From: Roseiarcus sp963721905 | GTDB lineage: Bacteria > Pseudomonadota > Alphaproteobacteria > Rhizobiales > Beijerinckiaceae | DNA length: 64,000 bases | Assembly (NCBI GenBank): GCA_963721905.1 | Contig: CAVRMF010000024.1 | Coordinates: 40,383 to 104,382, forward strand | Direction: 5' to 3' | Part shown: positions 29,125 through 37,364 of the stretch, piece by piece | How positions within the stretch are numbered: the stretch's first letter is position 1 | Layout: the number at the start of each line of letters is the position of its first letter | Made by a program: the position numbers and the translations under genes | The notes under the pieces: model-generated | What the model was told of the DNA's origin: nothing | What the model saw: only the letters and a program-made list of their open reading frames with translations | Databases searched by the model: none

Positions 29125-30281
29125 CGCACGGGCAGGATCGCCTCGACCGCGCCGCGATAGTCGTTGTCGGCGAAAGCGAGCGCGCCGTCGATGAGCGCGC
29201 GGCCGACCTCGGCCGTCACCTGCCGGTTGTGGCCGACGCCGTCGCGTTCAAACTCGTCGAGCGAGCGGCGCAGGCGTTCGACGTCGCACCGGTCCTTCGA
29301 GCGCGCCGCCGCGAGCGCGCAATGAAAATCGTTGAACGCCAGCACGTGGTCGTCGACATGCGCCATCCAGGCGCGCGCGACCGGCCCCCACCGGTCGCCG
29401 ACGTCGACGCCGGCGAGTTCGAGCCGCCAGAGCAGCGAAGCGGCGTCGACCCGGTCGAGCGTCATGTCGTCGGCAAGCTTCGGCGCGACAAACCGGTCGT
29501 AGTCGGCCAGCACCTCGCCGGTCCGCCCCCGTTCGATCAGATAGAGGGCGAGATGCCAGCCATTATGGCCCGCCATGAAATGCGCCGGGCTCCAGTCGGG
29601 CCGCGACGCCTTGAGAAAGGCAATTCCCTCCTCCTGGCGGTTCGCCGTCTCCATCACATGGGCCAACGCATGCACGGCCCAGGCGTCGCGCGGATTGCGC
29701 GACAACGCCTCGCGGCCGATATCTTCCGCGCGGCCGAGCTCGCCCGTTTCCTCGAGCCCGAAGGCGTAAGCCCCGAGGACGAAGCTCGTCAGCGGATCGT
29801 CGCGATCCCAGGCCGGCAGCACCCGCGCAATTGAGTCGCGCAGCGCCAGCGACCGGCCGAGAATGTAATAGCCGTCCTGTGCGAAGCGCAGCGCCAGCGC
29901 GTCGGTCGGCCAGTCGGTCAGGATCGCTTCCCATGCCAGCGTCGCCTCCGGCGTCCCGCCCGCGGCCCACGCCTTGACCGCCGCGAGATGAAGCCTTTCG
30001 CGCGCGGAGGCTCCGTCGATCGCGGCTTCCGCCGAGCGAAGCGCGGCGACGACCTCGGGATAGTCGCCGCGAAACCCGCCGATCATGAAGAGGCCCGCGA
30101 TCGCCATGCCGCCGAGCGCGAAGCCGGGATCGGCGGCGAGCGCCTGCTTGAGAACGCCGACCGGATCGCCGGTGAGCGCGTAATAATCCGCGATGGCGCG
30201 ATCGAAGGCCTCGGCAGACGCCTTCGAGCCGGCGAGCGTCAACCCTTGCTGGTCCTTGGCCATTGACTTGTCATCCTTCAT
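28935..30281 (-). CDS. Tetratricopeptide repeat protein (TTC38-like)
   Basis: A 448-residue all-helical protein related to the TTC38 family of soluble TPR proteins found in bacteria and animals. Recognisable stretches are FMIGGFRGDYPEVVAAL, DDPLTSFVLGAYAFGLEE, AVHALAHVMET and FMAGHNGWHLALYLIE, the last matching the family's conserved core. There is no signal peptide. TTC38-type proteins have no established reaction; protein-protein contact is the general role of such repeats. It stands alone and diverges from an SDR gene, 68 bp away. Confidence 0.85.
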   Translation of the reverse strand: MKDDKSMAKDQQGLTLAGSKASAEAFDRAIADYYALTGDPVGVLKQALAADPGFALGGMAIAGLFMIGGFRGDYPEVVAALRSAEAAIDGASARERLHLAAVKAWAAGGTPEATLAWEAILTDWPTDALALRFAQDGYYILGRSLALRDSIARVLPAWDRDDPLTSFVLGAYAFGLEETGELGRAEDIGREALSRNPRDAWAVHALAHVMETANRQEEGIAFLKASRPDWSPAHFMAGHNGWHLALYLIERGRTGEVLADYDRFVAPKLADDMTLDRVDAASLLWRLELAGVDVGDRWGPVARAWMAHVDDHVLAFNDFHCALAAARSKDRCDVERLRRSLDEFERDGVGHNRQVTAEVGRALIDGALAFADNDYRGAVEAILPVRYEAFRIGGSHAQRDIVNQTLIAAAERSGQWRLARALLAERVAVRPTPQTKARYEMAARRAAL

Positions 30282-30349
30282 CCGGCGACGCTCGCCACGC
30301 CTTAAGATAGCGCGAATGGATCGCCGCCGAAAACCAGGGCCGACAGGGG

Positions 30350-31222
30350 ATGGTCATGAAGGGAAAGACCGTGGTCGCTACCGGCGCGACGTCGGGCATC
30401 GGCGAGGTTGCGGCGCTTGCGCTCGCACGGATGGGCGCGCGCATCATTGTCGTCGCGCGCGACGAGCGGCGAGCCGAGGCGACGCTCAACAGGCTCGAAG
30501 CCCAGGCGCCGCGGCTTGGCCACCGCGTGCACCTGGCCGATCTCTCGAGCATGGCGGAGACGCGCCGTGTCGGCGAGGCGATCGCCAAAAGCGAGCCTCG
30601 CATCGACGTGCTCATTAACAACGCCGGCGCCATGTTCGCCGAGCGGCGGGTGACGCCCGAGGGTCTCGAACTGACCTTCGCGCTCAATCACATGGCCTAT
30701 TTCGTATTGACGGCGGAGCTCAGCGATCGGCTCGCGGCTTCCGCGCCTGCGCGCATCGTCTCGACCTCGTCGATGGCCCACCAGGGCGCGAGCCTCGACT
30801 TTTCCGATCTGCAGTGCGCCAGGGGCTTTAACGGCTGGAAGGCCTATGGCCGTTCGAAACTCGCCAATATCCTGTTCACGCGCGAACTCGCGCGCCGGCT
30901 CGCGGGAACCGGCGTCACCGCCAATTGCCTTCATCCCGGCTTTGTCGCCACGCGCTTCGGCGATGCGTCGGGAGGCTGGACAAGCCGGTTGATGCCGCTG
31001 GTGAGGACGTTCGCCATCTCTGCCGAACAGGGCGCGGATACGATCATCCATCTCGCCTCGTCGCCTGAGGTTCAAGGCGTGACGGGCCAGTATTTCGTCA
31101 AACGAAAGATCGCCCAGCCTTCCGCCGCCGCGCGCGACGACGCTTCGGCGAGGCGGCTATGGGAGGCGAGCGAAGCGCTCTACCAAGCGAGCGCGCCCGC
31201 GAAGGCAGGCGGTGCGAAATGA
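30350..31222 (+). CDS. SDR-family oxidoreductase (retinol dehydrogenase-like)
   Basis: A 290-residue short-chain dehydrogenase of the retinol-dehydrogenase/WW-oxidoreductase-like branch. Motifs: cofactor loop TGATSGIGEVAAL at about 10-22, arginine pair after the second strand (ARDERR) pointing to NADP, LINNAGAMF, catalytic serine in STSSMAHQG, and YGRSKLANILF carrying the YxxxK pair. The proline-rich C-terminus after VTGQYFVKRK is longer than in FabG-like enzymes. The substrate is not predictable; an ATG at 30356 is an alternative start. Confidence 0.9.
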   Translation: MVMKGKTVVATGATSGIGEVAALALARMGARIIVVARDERRAEATLNRLEAQAPRLGHRVHLADLSSMAETRRVGEAIAKSEPRIDVLINNAGAMFAERRVTPEGLELTFALNHMAYFVLTAELSDRLAASAPARIVSTSSMAHQGASLDFSDLQCARGFNGWKAYGRSKLANILFTRELARRLAGTGVTANCLHPGFVATRFGDASGGWTSRLMPLVRTFAISAEQGADTIIHLASSPEVQGVTGQYFVKRKIAQPSAAARDDASARRLWEASEALYQASAPAKAGGAK

Positions 31223-31228
31223 GAGCGT

Positions 31229-31567
31229 CTAGGTCGAACAACTCCGCCGCGTCTTCGCCTTGGCCACGCCATGGCGCCACGCCATCTCAAGCGCGGCGCG
31301 AAGCTCCGCATCGCTCAGCGCCGCGAGCGTCGCGCGCGTCCAGCCCTGCCGGCCCCAGGCGTTGTCGAGCGGCGCAAAGGCGTCGGGCGCCACCGCGCAT
31401 TTGAGCGCCTGCTCGTCGAGAGAAAATTTGATGTTCGCGGTCAGTTCGTCCGGCGCAAGCGTTGCGAAGGTGACGCGCGCCTTGAACGCGCGGCGGTCGA
31501 AATGGGGGTATTCCGCGGCGCCGTCGAACGACAGCGCAATCCTGCGGAAGTCGGACGCGTCGGCCAT
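31229..31567 (-). CDS. MmcQ/YjbR family protein
   Basis: A 112-residue protein of the MmcQ/YjbR family, a small double-wing DNA-binding-like fold. Landmarks are RIALSFDGAAEYPHF at the N-terminus, RVTFATLAPDE and WGRQGWTRATL. Function in the family is unknown despite the fold. The gene converges on the SDR gene with only six bases between the two stops. Confidence 0.85.
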   Translation of the reverse strand: MADASDFRRIALSFDGAAEYPHFDRRAFKARVTFATLAPDELTANIKFSLDEQALKCAVAPDAFAPLDNAWGRQGWTRATLAALSDAELRAALEMAWRHGVAKAKTRRSCST

Positions 31568-31767
31568 GGGCTCTCCATCTCAAGTTCGCGATGTCTTTTG
31601 AAGGGCGGAGAGCGCGGCGGCAATGGGACCGGCGCGGCGGCGGCCCCGGGGATCGCGGGCCAAAAAAGAGTATACTGAACGCGACGACGCGCGTAGCTTT
31701 GGCGGCTGCCGGGAGGCGCGGAGGAACCCATCGCGTTCAAGCGTTGGGACGGCCCAGGGAGGCCAAC

Positions 31768-33060
31768 GTGGACGCAACGGGTTTCGACAAGCTGAAGACC
31801 GTTCTGCGGGTCACCAGCGGCAATTTCCTCGAGATGTATGACTTCTTCCTGTTCGGCATCTACGCCCGGCAGATCGCGCTCACGTTCTTCCCCAACAACG
31901 ACCCCTACGCCTCGCTGATGCTGACGTTCCTGAGCTTTGCCGCGGGCTTCGCCATGCGCCCGATCGGCGCCCTGGTGCTGGGTCCCTACATCGACCGGAT
32001 CGGGCGGCGCAAAGGCCTCATTGTCACGCTGTCGATCATGGCCTGCGGCACCATCCTCATCGCCTTCGTGCCGTCGTACGCGACCATCGGCGTCATCGCG
32101 CCGCTGCTCGTCGTGCTCGGACGGTTGTTGCAGGGCTTCTCCGCCGGCGTCGAGCTCGGCGGCGTTTCGGTCTACCTGTCGGAGATGGCGACGCCGGGCC
32201 ATAAGGGCTTCTATGTGAGCTGGCAGTCGGCGAGCCAGCAGGTCGCGGTCGTCGTCGCCGCGCTGCTCGGCTATGCGATCGCCAACCTGATGTCGCCACA
32301 AGCCGCCGACGACTGGGGCTGGCGCATCCCGTTCTTCATCGGCTGCGCGATCGTGCCGTTTCTCTACTGGATCCGCACCTCGCTCGAGGAGACGAAGGAA
32401 TTCGCGGCGCGAAAAGTCCATCCAACGACGGCCCAGATCTACGAGACGCTCGCCGCCAACTGGGCGCTGGTGCTCGGCGGCGTGGCGATGGTGATCATGA
32501 CCACGGTCTCGTTCTATCTCATCACCGTCTATACGCCGACCTTTGGCCGCAGCGTCTTGAAGCTCACACAGTCCGACGCGCTGCTGGTGACGATGGCGAT
32601 CGCGGCCTCCAACTTCATCTGGCTGCCGATCTCGGGCGCCGTCTCCGACCGCATCGGCCGCAAGCCGATCCTGATCGCCTTCTCCGCGCTCGCGCTCCTC
32701 ACCGCCTATCCGGCGCTGGCGTGGCTGGCCAGCGAACCGAGCTTCGGCCGGATGTTGGGGGTCGAACTGTGGCTCTCGCTGATCTACGCCTGGTACAACG
32801 GCGCGATGGTCGTGGCGCTGACCGAACTGATCCCGGCCTCCGTCCGCACCGCCGGCTTTTCGCTCGCCTACAGCCTCGCGACGACGCTCGGCGGCTCGTC
32901 GCTGTTCATCTCAACCTGGCTCATCCAGAAGACCGGCGACCACGCCGCGCCGGGCTACTGGATGAGCTTCGCCGCGGTCTGCGGCCTCGTCGCGACCCTG
33001 GCGCTCTACCGGCGGCGGACCGACGACAGGCAGTTCGCCGGCAAGCCTCTCGGGGCCTGA
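31768..33060 (+). CDS. MFS transporter, metabolite:H+ symporter (citrate/tricarballylate type)
   Basis: A 430-residue carrier with 12 membrane helices of the metabolite:H+ symporter subfamily. The N-terminal VTSGNFLEMYDFFLFGIYA, the loop motif IDRIGRRKGL and the mid-protein SDRIGRRK region (SDRIGRKP here) are typical of citrate, tricarballylate and alpha-ketoglutarate porters. It probably imports a di- or tricarboxylate with protons. The GTG at 31768 is the start because AGGGAGG sits six bases before it; longer upstream frames have no such site. No catabolic partner is adjacent. Confidence 0.9.
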   Translation: MDATGFDKLKTVLRVTSGNFLEMYDFFLFGIYARQIALTFFPNNDPYASLMLTFLSFAAGFAMRPIGALVLGPYIDRIGRRKGLIVTLSIMACGTILIAFVPSYATIGVIAPLLVVLGRLLQGFSAGVELGGVSVYLSEMATPGHKGFYVSWQSASQQVAVVVAALLGYAIANLMSPQAADDWGWRIPFFIGCAIVPFLYWIRTSLEETKEFAARKVHPTTAQIYETLAANWALVLGGVAMVIMTTVSFYLITVYTPTFGRSVLKLTQSDALLVTMAIAASNFIWLPISGAVSDRIGRKPILIAFSALALLTAYPALAWLASEPSFGRMLGVELWLSLIYAWYNGAMVVALTELIPASVRTAGFSLAYSLATTLGGSSLFISTWLIQKTGDHAAPGYWMSFAAVCGLVATLALYRRRTDDRQFAGKPLGA

Positions 33061-33319
33061 GGCGAGCGGCGTGCCGTTTTGCCTTCGAGTAAGCGATTTC
33101 AGGGATTTAGGCGCCTTTTTCTGTCGCGCTGTCGCGCTGCAGCTCCCACGCGGGCTCTGTTGGTCTCGAAAGGCGGCGAGCTCAGCGCGCCCTCCCAACC
33201 GGCGCGCATCGCTCAATGGTGCATCGCAGCAATCCCTTGTGCGTCGCACCATTTTGTGTTAGACCCATCGCCAGTCCAGGGAAGCATCGCTCGGGCCACC
33301 CAAGCAGGATGGAGATCCC
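33061..33319. other. Intergenic region, nothing recognised
   Basis: About 260 bp after the transporter gene. No gene, hairpin terminator with T-run or repeat is convincing. Confidence 0.35.
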
Positions 33320-33502
33320 ATGCAGCATTTCAATCCGCAAAACCGTCACGAAATCAAGGACGCGAAGCCCGGCACATGGGCGACCGTCCTGTTCGGCGAC
33401 ATGGATACCTTCAGCGAACTGTCGAGGAACGGATTTTATCTCGTCGAAATGAGCCGCGATGTCTGGACGATGCGGCGCGTCGGCGGCGATGCGAGAGGCT
33501 GA
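33320..33502 (+). CDS. Small protein of unknown function
   Basis: 60 residues beginning MQHFNPQNRHEIKDAKPG and continuing WATVLFGDMDTFSELSRNGFYLVEM. GGAG lies five bases before the ATG. The composition is that of a folded small soluble protein, and the third codon position is GC-rich as in real genes of this genome. I do not recognise the family. It is the last host-like gene before the insertion-sequence nest. Confidence 0.5.
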   Translation: MQHFNPQNRHEIKDAKPGTWATVLFGDMDTFSELSRNGFYLVEMSRDVWTMRRVGGDARG

Positions 33503-33702
33503 CCCAAGCGCTGAGGTCATCGCCTCGATCCTCTTGCGCCGGATGACGTTGAGGATTGCGCAGGCGATCGTTGTCCAGCCTATCACCATAGCCCGAGAAC
33601 CCGCCGCCCCCGCCGCCGTAGCGCCCACGGTCAAAACCTATTCGGCTTCGACCCGGCCCGAATATTCGTCGCGAGCGATCGAACGTCACAAATCGACGTA
33701 TA

Positions 33703-33911
33703 GTGTTCTCTAATGGGTCAAGGGCGGGGCCTTCCGGATGTCGACGCTTTCGGGTGCCTGTGTTCTCTGCGTGCTCGTTCGGCACTTGATGGGGTCAGCT
33801 GGGTGCAGGGCGGCTAGGTTGAAATCGCAGTCGGCCAACGGTTGGCCCCTGCAACAGAATCCGCGCCGTCGTCTACTCCCTCCCTAGGGCGTCGCTCCTC
33901 TTGGGAGCTAG
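33703..33911 (-). ncRNA. Candidate IS110 bridge RNA region, copy 1 (split by IS481)
   Basis: The 3' non-coding end of IS110 copy 1; another 33 bases of it lie at 34941-34973 beyond the IS481 element. Compared with copy 2, long blocks are nearly identical (for example around CAGCTGACCCCATCAAG and ACGCAGAGAACACAGG) while block 33829-33875 (47 nt) is largely different, and shorter differences occur near 33812 and 33735. A conserved scaffold with exchanged short blocks is the expected signature of a bridge RNA, whose loops pair with target and donor DNA. This is inference; no transcript is shown. The IS481 insertion would break this copy. Confidence 0.45.
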
Positions 33912-34940
33912 GTGTGCAGTCCCGGAATGTAATGGTGCATCATCGTTCCTGAGTTGTCAGGAGGAGGATGTTCTATGGCAAGCGTTCTGCATGGCAGCGC
34001 CCGCACGACGCCGCGTATTCGAGCCGAGCTCCAAGCGTCGAAAGAGAGCGCCCGCTCCCTTGCAGCGCGCTACGACCTGAACCCCAAGACTGTGCGGAAG
34101 TGGCGCCAGCGGACCACGACGGCCGATGCGCCGATGGGGCCGAAGGCTCCGAAGAGCACGGTGCTGACGCCAGCCGAGGAGGCCATCGTGGTGGCATTCC
34201 GCCAGAAGACGCTGTTGCCGCTGGACGACGTGCTGGGCTGCCTGAGGGATACCATTCCCAACCTCAGCCGGAGCGCGCTGCACCGTTGCCTCCAGCGGCA
34301 TGGGATCTCCAGGCTTCCGAAGGAAGAGGCCAGCGACAAGCGCAACCGGTTCAAGAGCTACCAGATCGGCTATGTCCACATCGACAGCTGCGAACTGCGA
34401 CACACCGACGGCAAGCTGGTCATGTTCCTGGCGATCGACCGGGTCTCGAAATTCACCTACGTCGAGTTCCACGACAGCGCCGGAAAGAAGGAGGGAGCAG
34501 CTTTTCTGAGAAATGTCGTGGCCGCCTTCCCCTACAAAATCCACACCGTGCTAACCGATAACGGTATGGCCTTCGCCGATCTGCCCAAGAATCGCCAAGG
34601 CCCCAGCCGGCGTTTCCTCGGCCCGCACATCTTCGATCGCGTCTGCATCGAACATGGGATCGAGCACCGGTTGACCAAGCCCTATCATCCCTGGACCAAC
34701 GGCCAGGCAGAGCGAATGAACCGAACCATCAAAGACGCCACAGTCAAAGTCTTCCACTACGAAGACCTCGAAAGCCTCAAGGCGCACGTACTGGCCTTCG
34801 TCACAGCCTACAACTTCGCCAAGCACCTAAAGGCGCTAAAATGGCGAACGCCCTATCAGGCCATCTGCAATGCATGGACGAACGACCCCGCCGCCTTCAA
34901 AATCAACCCGCGCCATCTCATTCCGGGACCACACACCTAG
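33908..34940 (+). mobile_element. IS481-family insertion sequence with CTAG target duplication
   Basis: The element spans 33912-34936. Its ends match as inverted repeats over 18 positions, GTGTGCAGTCCCGGAATG against GTGTGTGGTCCCGGAATG. CTAG flanks it at 33908-33911 and 34937-34940, the CTAG-centred site preferred by this family. The equivalent stretch in IS110 copy 2 (around 40040-40055) has no insertion, which confirms the boundaries directly. Confidence 0.92.
33975..34940 (+). CDS. IS481-family transposase
   Basis: An intact 321-residue DDE transposase. The N-terminal helix-turn-helix (SLAARYDLNPKTVRKWRQR, about 28-46) binds the ends. The RNase H-like core has YVHIDSCELRH (first aspartate), TVLTDNGMAF (second aspartate) and WTNGQAERMNRTIKD (glutamate). 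GGAGGA a few bases before the ATG gives a strong ribosome binding site. The stop codon TAG is not in the element itself but is provided by the CTAG target duplication. Confidence 0.95.
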   Translation: MASVLHGSARTTPRIRAELQASKESARSLAARYDLNPKTVRKWRQRTTTADAPMGPKAPKSTVLTPAEEAIVVAFRQKTLLPLDDVLGCLRDTIPNLSRSALHRCLQRHGISRLPKEEASDKRNRFKSYQIGYVHIDSCELRHTDGKLVMFLAIDRVSKFTYVEFHDSAGKKEGAAFLRNVVAAFPYKIHTVLTDNGMAFADLPKNRQGPSRRFLGPHIFDRVCIEHGIEHRLTKPYHPWTNGQAERMNRTIKDATVKVFHYEDLESLKAHVLAFVTAYNFAKHLKALKWRTPYQAICNAWTNDPAAFKINPRHLIPGPHT

Positions 34941-34973
34941 ATTCGGCCTCCTGTCTCGTGGATTGTGCGGGGG

Positions 34974-35987
34974 CTAGGCCGATGTGAACTCGGTCCCGTC
35001 TCGCAGCATCGCGTGCATGATGATCGCGAGGCGGCGGGCCAGAGCGACCTTGGCCTTGCGCATCGTTGACCGCTTGGCGATCGCAAAGGCCCAGTCCTTG
35101 AGCTTGAGCTGGCCCTTATAGCGCGTCAGCATGACGTTGGCGGCCTCGTACAGAAGCGTCCGCACCCGCCGGTCCCCGCATTTCGAGATGCTGCCGACGT
35201 AGTCGACCTCGCCGGACTGATACCGTCTTGGGACCAGGCCCAGATAGGCGCCAACGTCTCGCGATCGGCGAATGCGCGAAGGATCGTCGATTGCGGCCAC
35301 AAAAGCCAGCGCCGTCAGTTGGCCGACGCCCGGGATTGTCATCAGCCGGCTGCAGGCTGCCGAGGCCCTCGCCATACGTCTCATATCCGCGTCGATCGCG
35401 GCGACCGCCGTCATCACGGCAGTTCGCGCGGCAATCAGACCCCGCATGGCGGCAGAGAGGCCGGCGATCCCCTCGCTTGCTTGAAGAGCCTTGTCGATGA
35501 AGGCTGCGGTGAGCGCGCGAGGCAGCCTGATCCCAAACACGATCGCCAAACCTCGGATCTGATTTTCCAAGGTCACTCGCTGGCCCACCAGCTTCTTGCG
35601 CGCGGTTATGAGTGAGCGGAGAGCGTGAGCGCATAGAGACTTGACATGCACGGGCTTGAAGAACCCGGTGCGGGCCAAATGCGCCAGACCTCGCGCGTCG
35701 TTGCGATCGGTCTTGTGGGTCGCCAGCGACTTGAGCGCCTGGTAGGCCTGCCGGCTTTCGACGCAGACCACGGGAAGGCCGAGTTGGCTCAACCCGTGAA
35801 ACAGGATCGGCGCCATGCGTCCGGTCTCGAATACGATCCGCCGACAGCTTGGCGCTTTCGCCAATTCGTCCGCGATCGCTTGCGCCGTCGACGCCGCCTT
35901 GCTCTCGTAAACCACCACGCCTTCGCGGTCGAGAACGCAAATATGCGTCTCGTCCATCGAGATATCGAGGCCAGCAAAATAGTCCAT
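34974..35987 (-). CDS. IS110-family recombinase (copy 1, intact)
   Basis: A 337-residue IS110-family recombinase. The N-terminal RuvC-like DEDD domain shows AGLDISMDETHICVLD, RIVFETG and HKTDRNDARGLAHLA. The C-terminal Tnp domain has TIPGVGQLTALAF, DVGAYLGLVPRRYQSG and SISKCGDRRVRTLL, which includes the catalytic serine. These enzymes act with a bridge RNA made from the element's non-coding end. The gene is whole, but its 3' non-coding end is split by IS481. Copy 2 encodes a protein of the same length. Confidence 0.95.
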   Translation of the reverse strand: MDYFAGLDISMDETHICVLDREGVVVYESKAASTAQAIADELAKAPSCRRIVFETGRMAPILFHGLSQLGLPVVCVESRQAYQALKSLATHKTDRNDARGLAHLARTGFFKPVHVKSLCAHALRSLITARKKLVGQRVTLENQIRGLAIVFGIRLPRALTAAFIDKALQASEGIAGLSAAMRGLIAARTAVMTAVAAIDADMRRMARASAACSRLMTIPGVGQLTALAFVAAIDDPSRIRRSRDVGAYLGLVPRRYQSGEVDYVGSISKCGDRRVRTLLYEAANVMLTRYKGQLKLKDWAFAIAKRSTMRKAKVALARRLAIIMHAMLRDGTEFTSA

Positions 35988-36072
35988 GTCGGATCTCCTC
36001 TTCCAAATCCCGGCCGATCGTATCGGCCTTCGCGGAAGAGCTCCCGCCCATTACCCGATGTTGAAAAACTCG

Positions 36073-36252
36073 GAAATTGGGCCGCCGCGAAAATCTCGTT
36101 TTCGCGCACGCCGGGTCGTATCAGCCCGCAGTCTTCGCGGCAGGGCATATAGGAGCGTCGCACGCGGCAAGACCGGTCGGTCCGCCGACCCCCTAAGGAA
36201 TTTTTCATCGAGGCCGCCAGCGGTCTCTTGAATTGTGATCGATGCGGAAATT
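36073..36252. other. Unique spacer between the head-to-head IS110 copies
   Basis: 180 bp that is not repeated in either arm and forms the centre of the palindrome. No open frame or hairpin is convincing. It may be the remnant of the original target DNA, or a former junction of an excised circle. Confidence 0.5.
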
Positions 36253-36554
36253 CGAGTTTTTCAACATCGGGTAATGGGGCCAGAGCTCTTCCGCGAAGGC
36301 CGATACGATCGGCCAGGATGTGGAAGGAGACTCGATATGGAATATTTCGCTGGCCTCGATATCTCAATGGACGAGACCCATGTTTGCGTTCTCGACCGCG
36401 AAGGCGTGGTCTGTAGCGCGACAATCTGGATGGGAAGGCAGCGACAATCAGGATGGCCATTTTGGCGGTCGCGGCGACGTGATGATTGTCCCGGCGGGGC
36501 GATAACGCAAGCTCTATTTCGTCGAGAGATGGTCTGATTGTCGCGGCGCGACAA

Positions 36555-37364
36555 TCAGCGTGATCCTTTGATTGTCGCGCGTGTCGGCGGGCGTCCCGCC
36601 CCGCGTGCTTGGTCGACGGCTTCCTTTCGCCGATAGCTGTCGACGTTCATTTCGAGGATCGTGGCGTGGTGCACGATGCGATCGATGGCCGCGAGCGTCA
36701 TAGCTTGGTCGGAAAAGATTCTTCCCCATTCGCCGAAGGGCTGGTTGGCGGTGATGAGCATGGATCGGCGCTCGTATCGCGCGCTGATCAGTTCGAACAG
36801 AACGCTCGTCTCCGCCTGGTCCTTGGTGACATAGGCGAGATCGTCGAGGATCAGCAGATGATATTTGTCGAGTTTGGCGATCGCGGCTTCGAGTGCGAGA
36901 TCGCGGCGTGCGATCTGAAGCTTTTGCACAAGGTCGGTTGTCCGGGTGAACAGAACGCGCCAACCCTTTTCGATCAAGGCCAAACCGAGCGCCGCCGCGA
37001 GATGGGATTTCCCGGCGCCGGGCGGCCCGAAGCACAAAAGATTGGCTCCCTTTTCGAGCCAGGCGTCGCCGGCCGCGAGCGCTTGCACCTGCGCCTTCGA
37101 GATCATTGGCACAGCGGTGAAGTCGAACGTGTCGAGGGTCTTTCCCGGCGGCAATCGGGCTTCCTCCAGATGCCGTTCGAAGCGACGGCGGTTTCGCTCC
37201 ACCATCTCCTGTTCGGCGAGGGCGGCCAGGAAGCGGGCTGCGGCCCAGCCTTCTTTGTCGGCTGTCATCGCCAGGGCGGCCCAGATCAGCTTGATGCCGG
37301 GCAGTCGCAACTCGCTCAGCAGCAGGTCGATGCGAGCGGCGTCGATCTTGTCGGTCGCCTTCAT
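36555..37364 (-). CDS. istB: IS21-family ATP-binding helper protein
   Basis: A 269-residue AAA+ ATPase that helps the IS21 transposase choose and join targets. The Walker A motif is FGPPGAGKSHLAAAL, Walker B is LLILDDLAY, and an arginine-finger region appears near ISARYERRSMLITANQPF. The ATG at 37364 overlaps the stop of istA (ATGA), so production is coupled. Longer frames upstream are artefacts of the istA coding sequence. Length is normal for the family. Confidence 0.95.
   Translation of the reverse strand: MKATDKIDAARIDLLLSELRLPGIKLIWAALAMTADKEGWAAARFLAALAEQEMVERNRRRFERHLEEARLPPGKTLDTFDFTAVPMISKAQVQALAAGDAWLEKGANLLCFGPPGAGKSHLAAALGLALIEKGWRVLFTRTTDLVQKLQIARRDLALEAAIAKLDKYHLLILDDLAYVTKDQAETSVLFELISARYERRSMLITANQPFGEWGRIFSDQAMTLAAIDRIVHHATILEMNVDSYRRKEAVDQARGAGRPPTRATIKGSR

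Larger units (their letters stand above)
33703..36072 (-). mobile_element. IS110-family element, copy 1, interrupted by IS481
   Basis: Limits are set by comparison with the inverted copy 2. The 5' end begins CGAGTTTTTCAAC (complement of 36072) and the 3' end finishes GAGAACAC (complement of 33703). Beyond both limits the copies differ. Without the IS481 insertion and its CTAG duplication, the element is about 1.34 kb: roughly 85 bp of 5' non-coding DNA, the recombinase gene and about 240 bp of 3' non-coding DNA. A long 3' non-coding end and short 5' end fit the IS1111-like arrangement. Confidence 0.85.
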
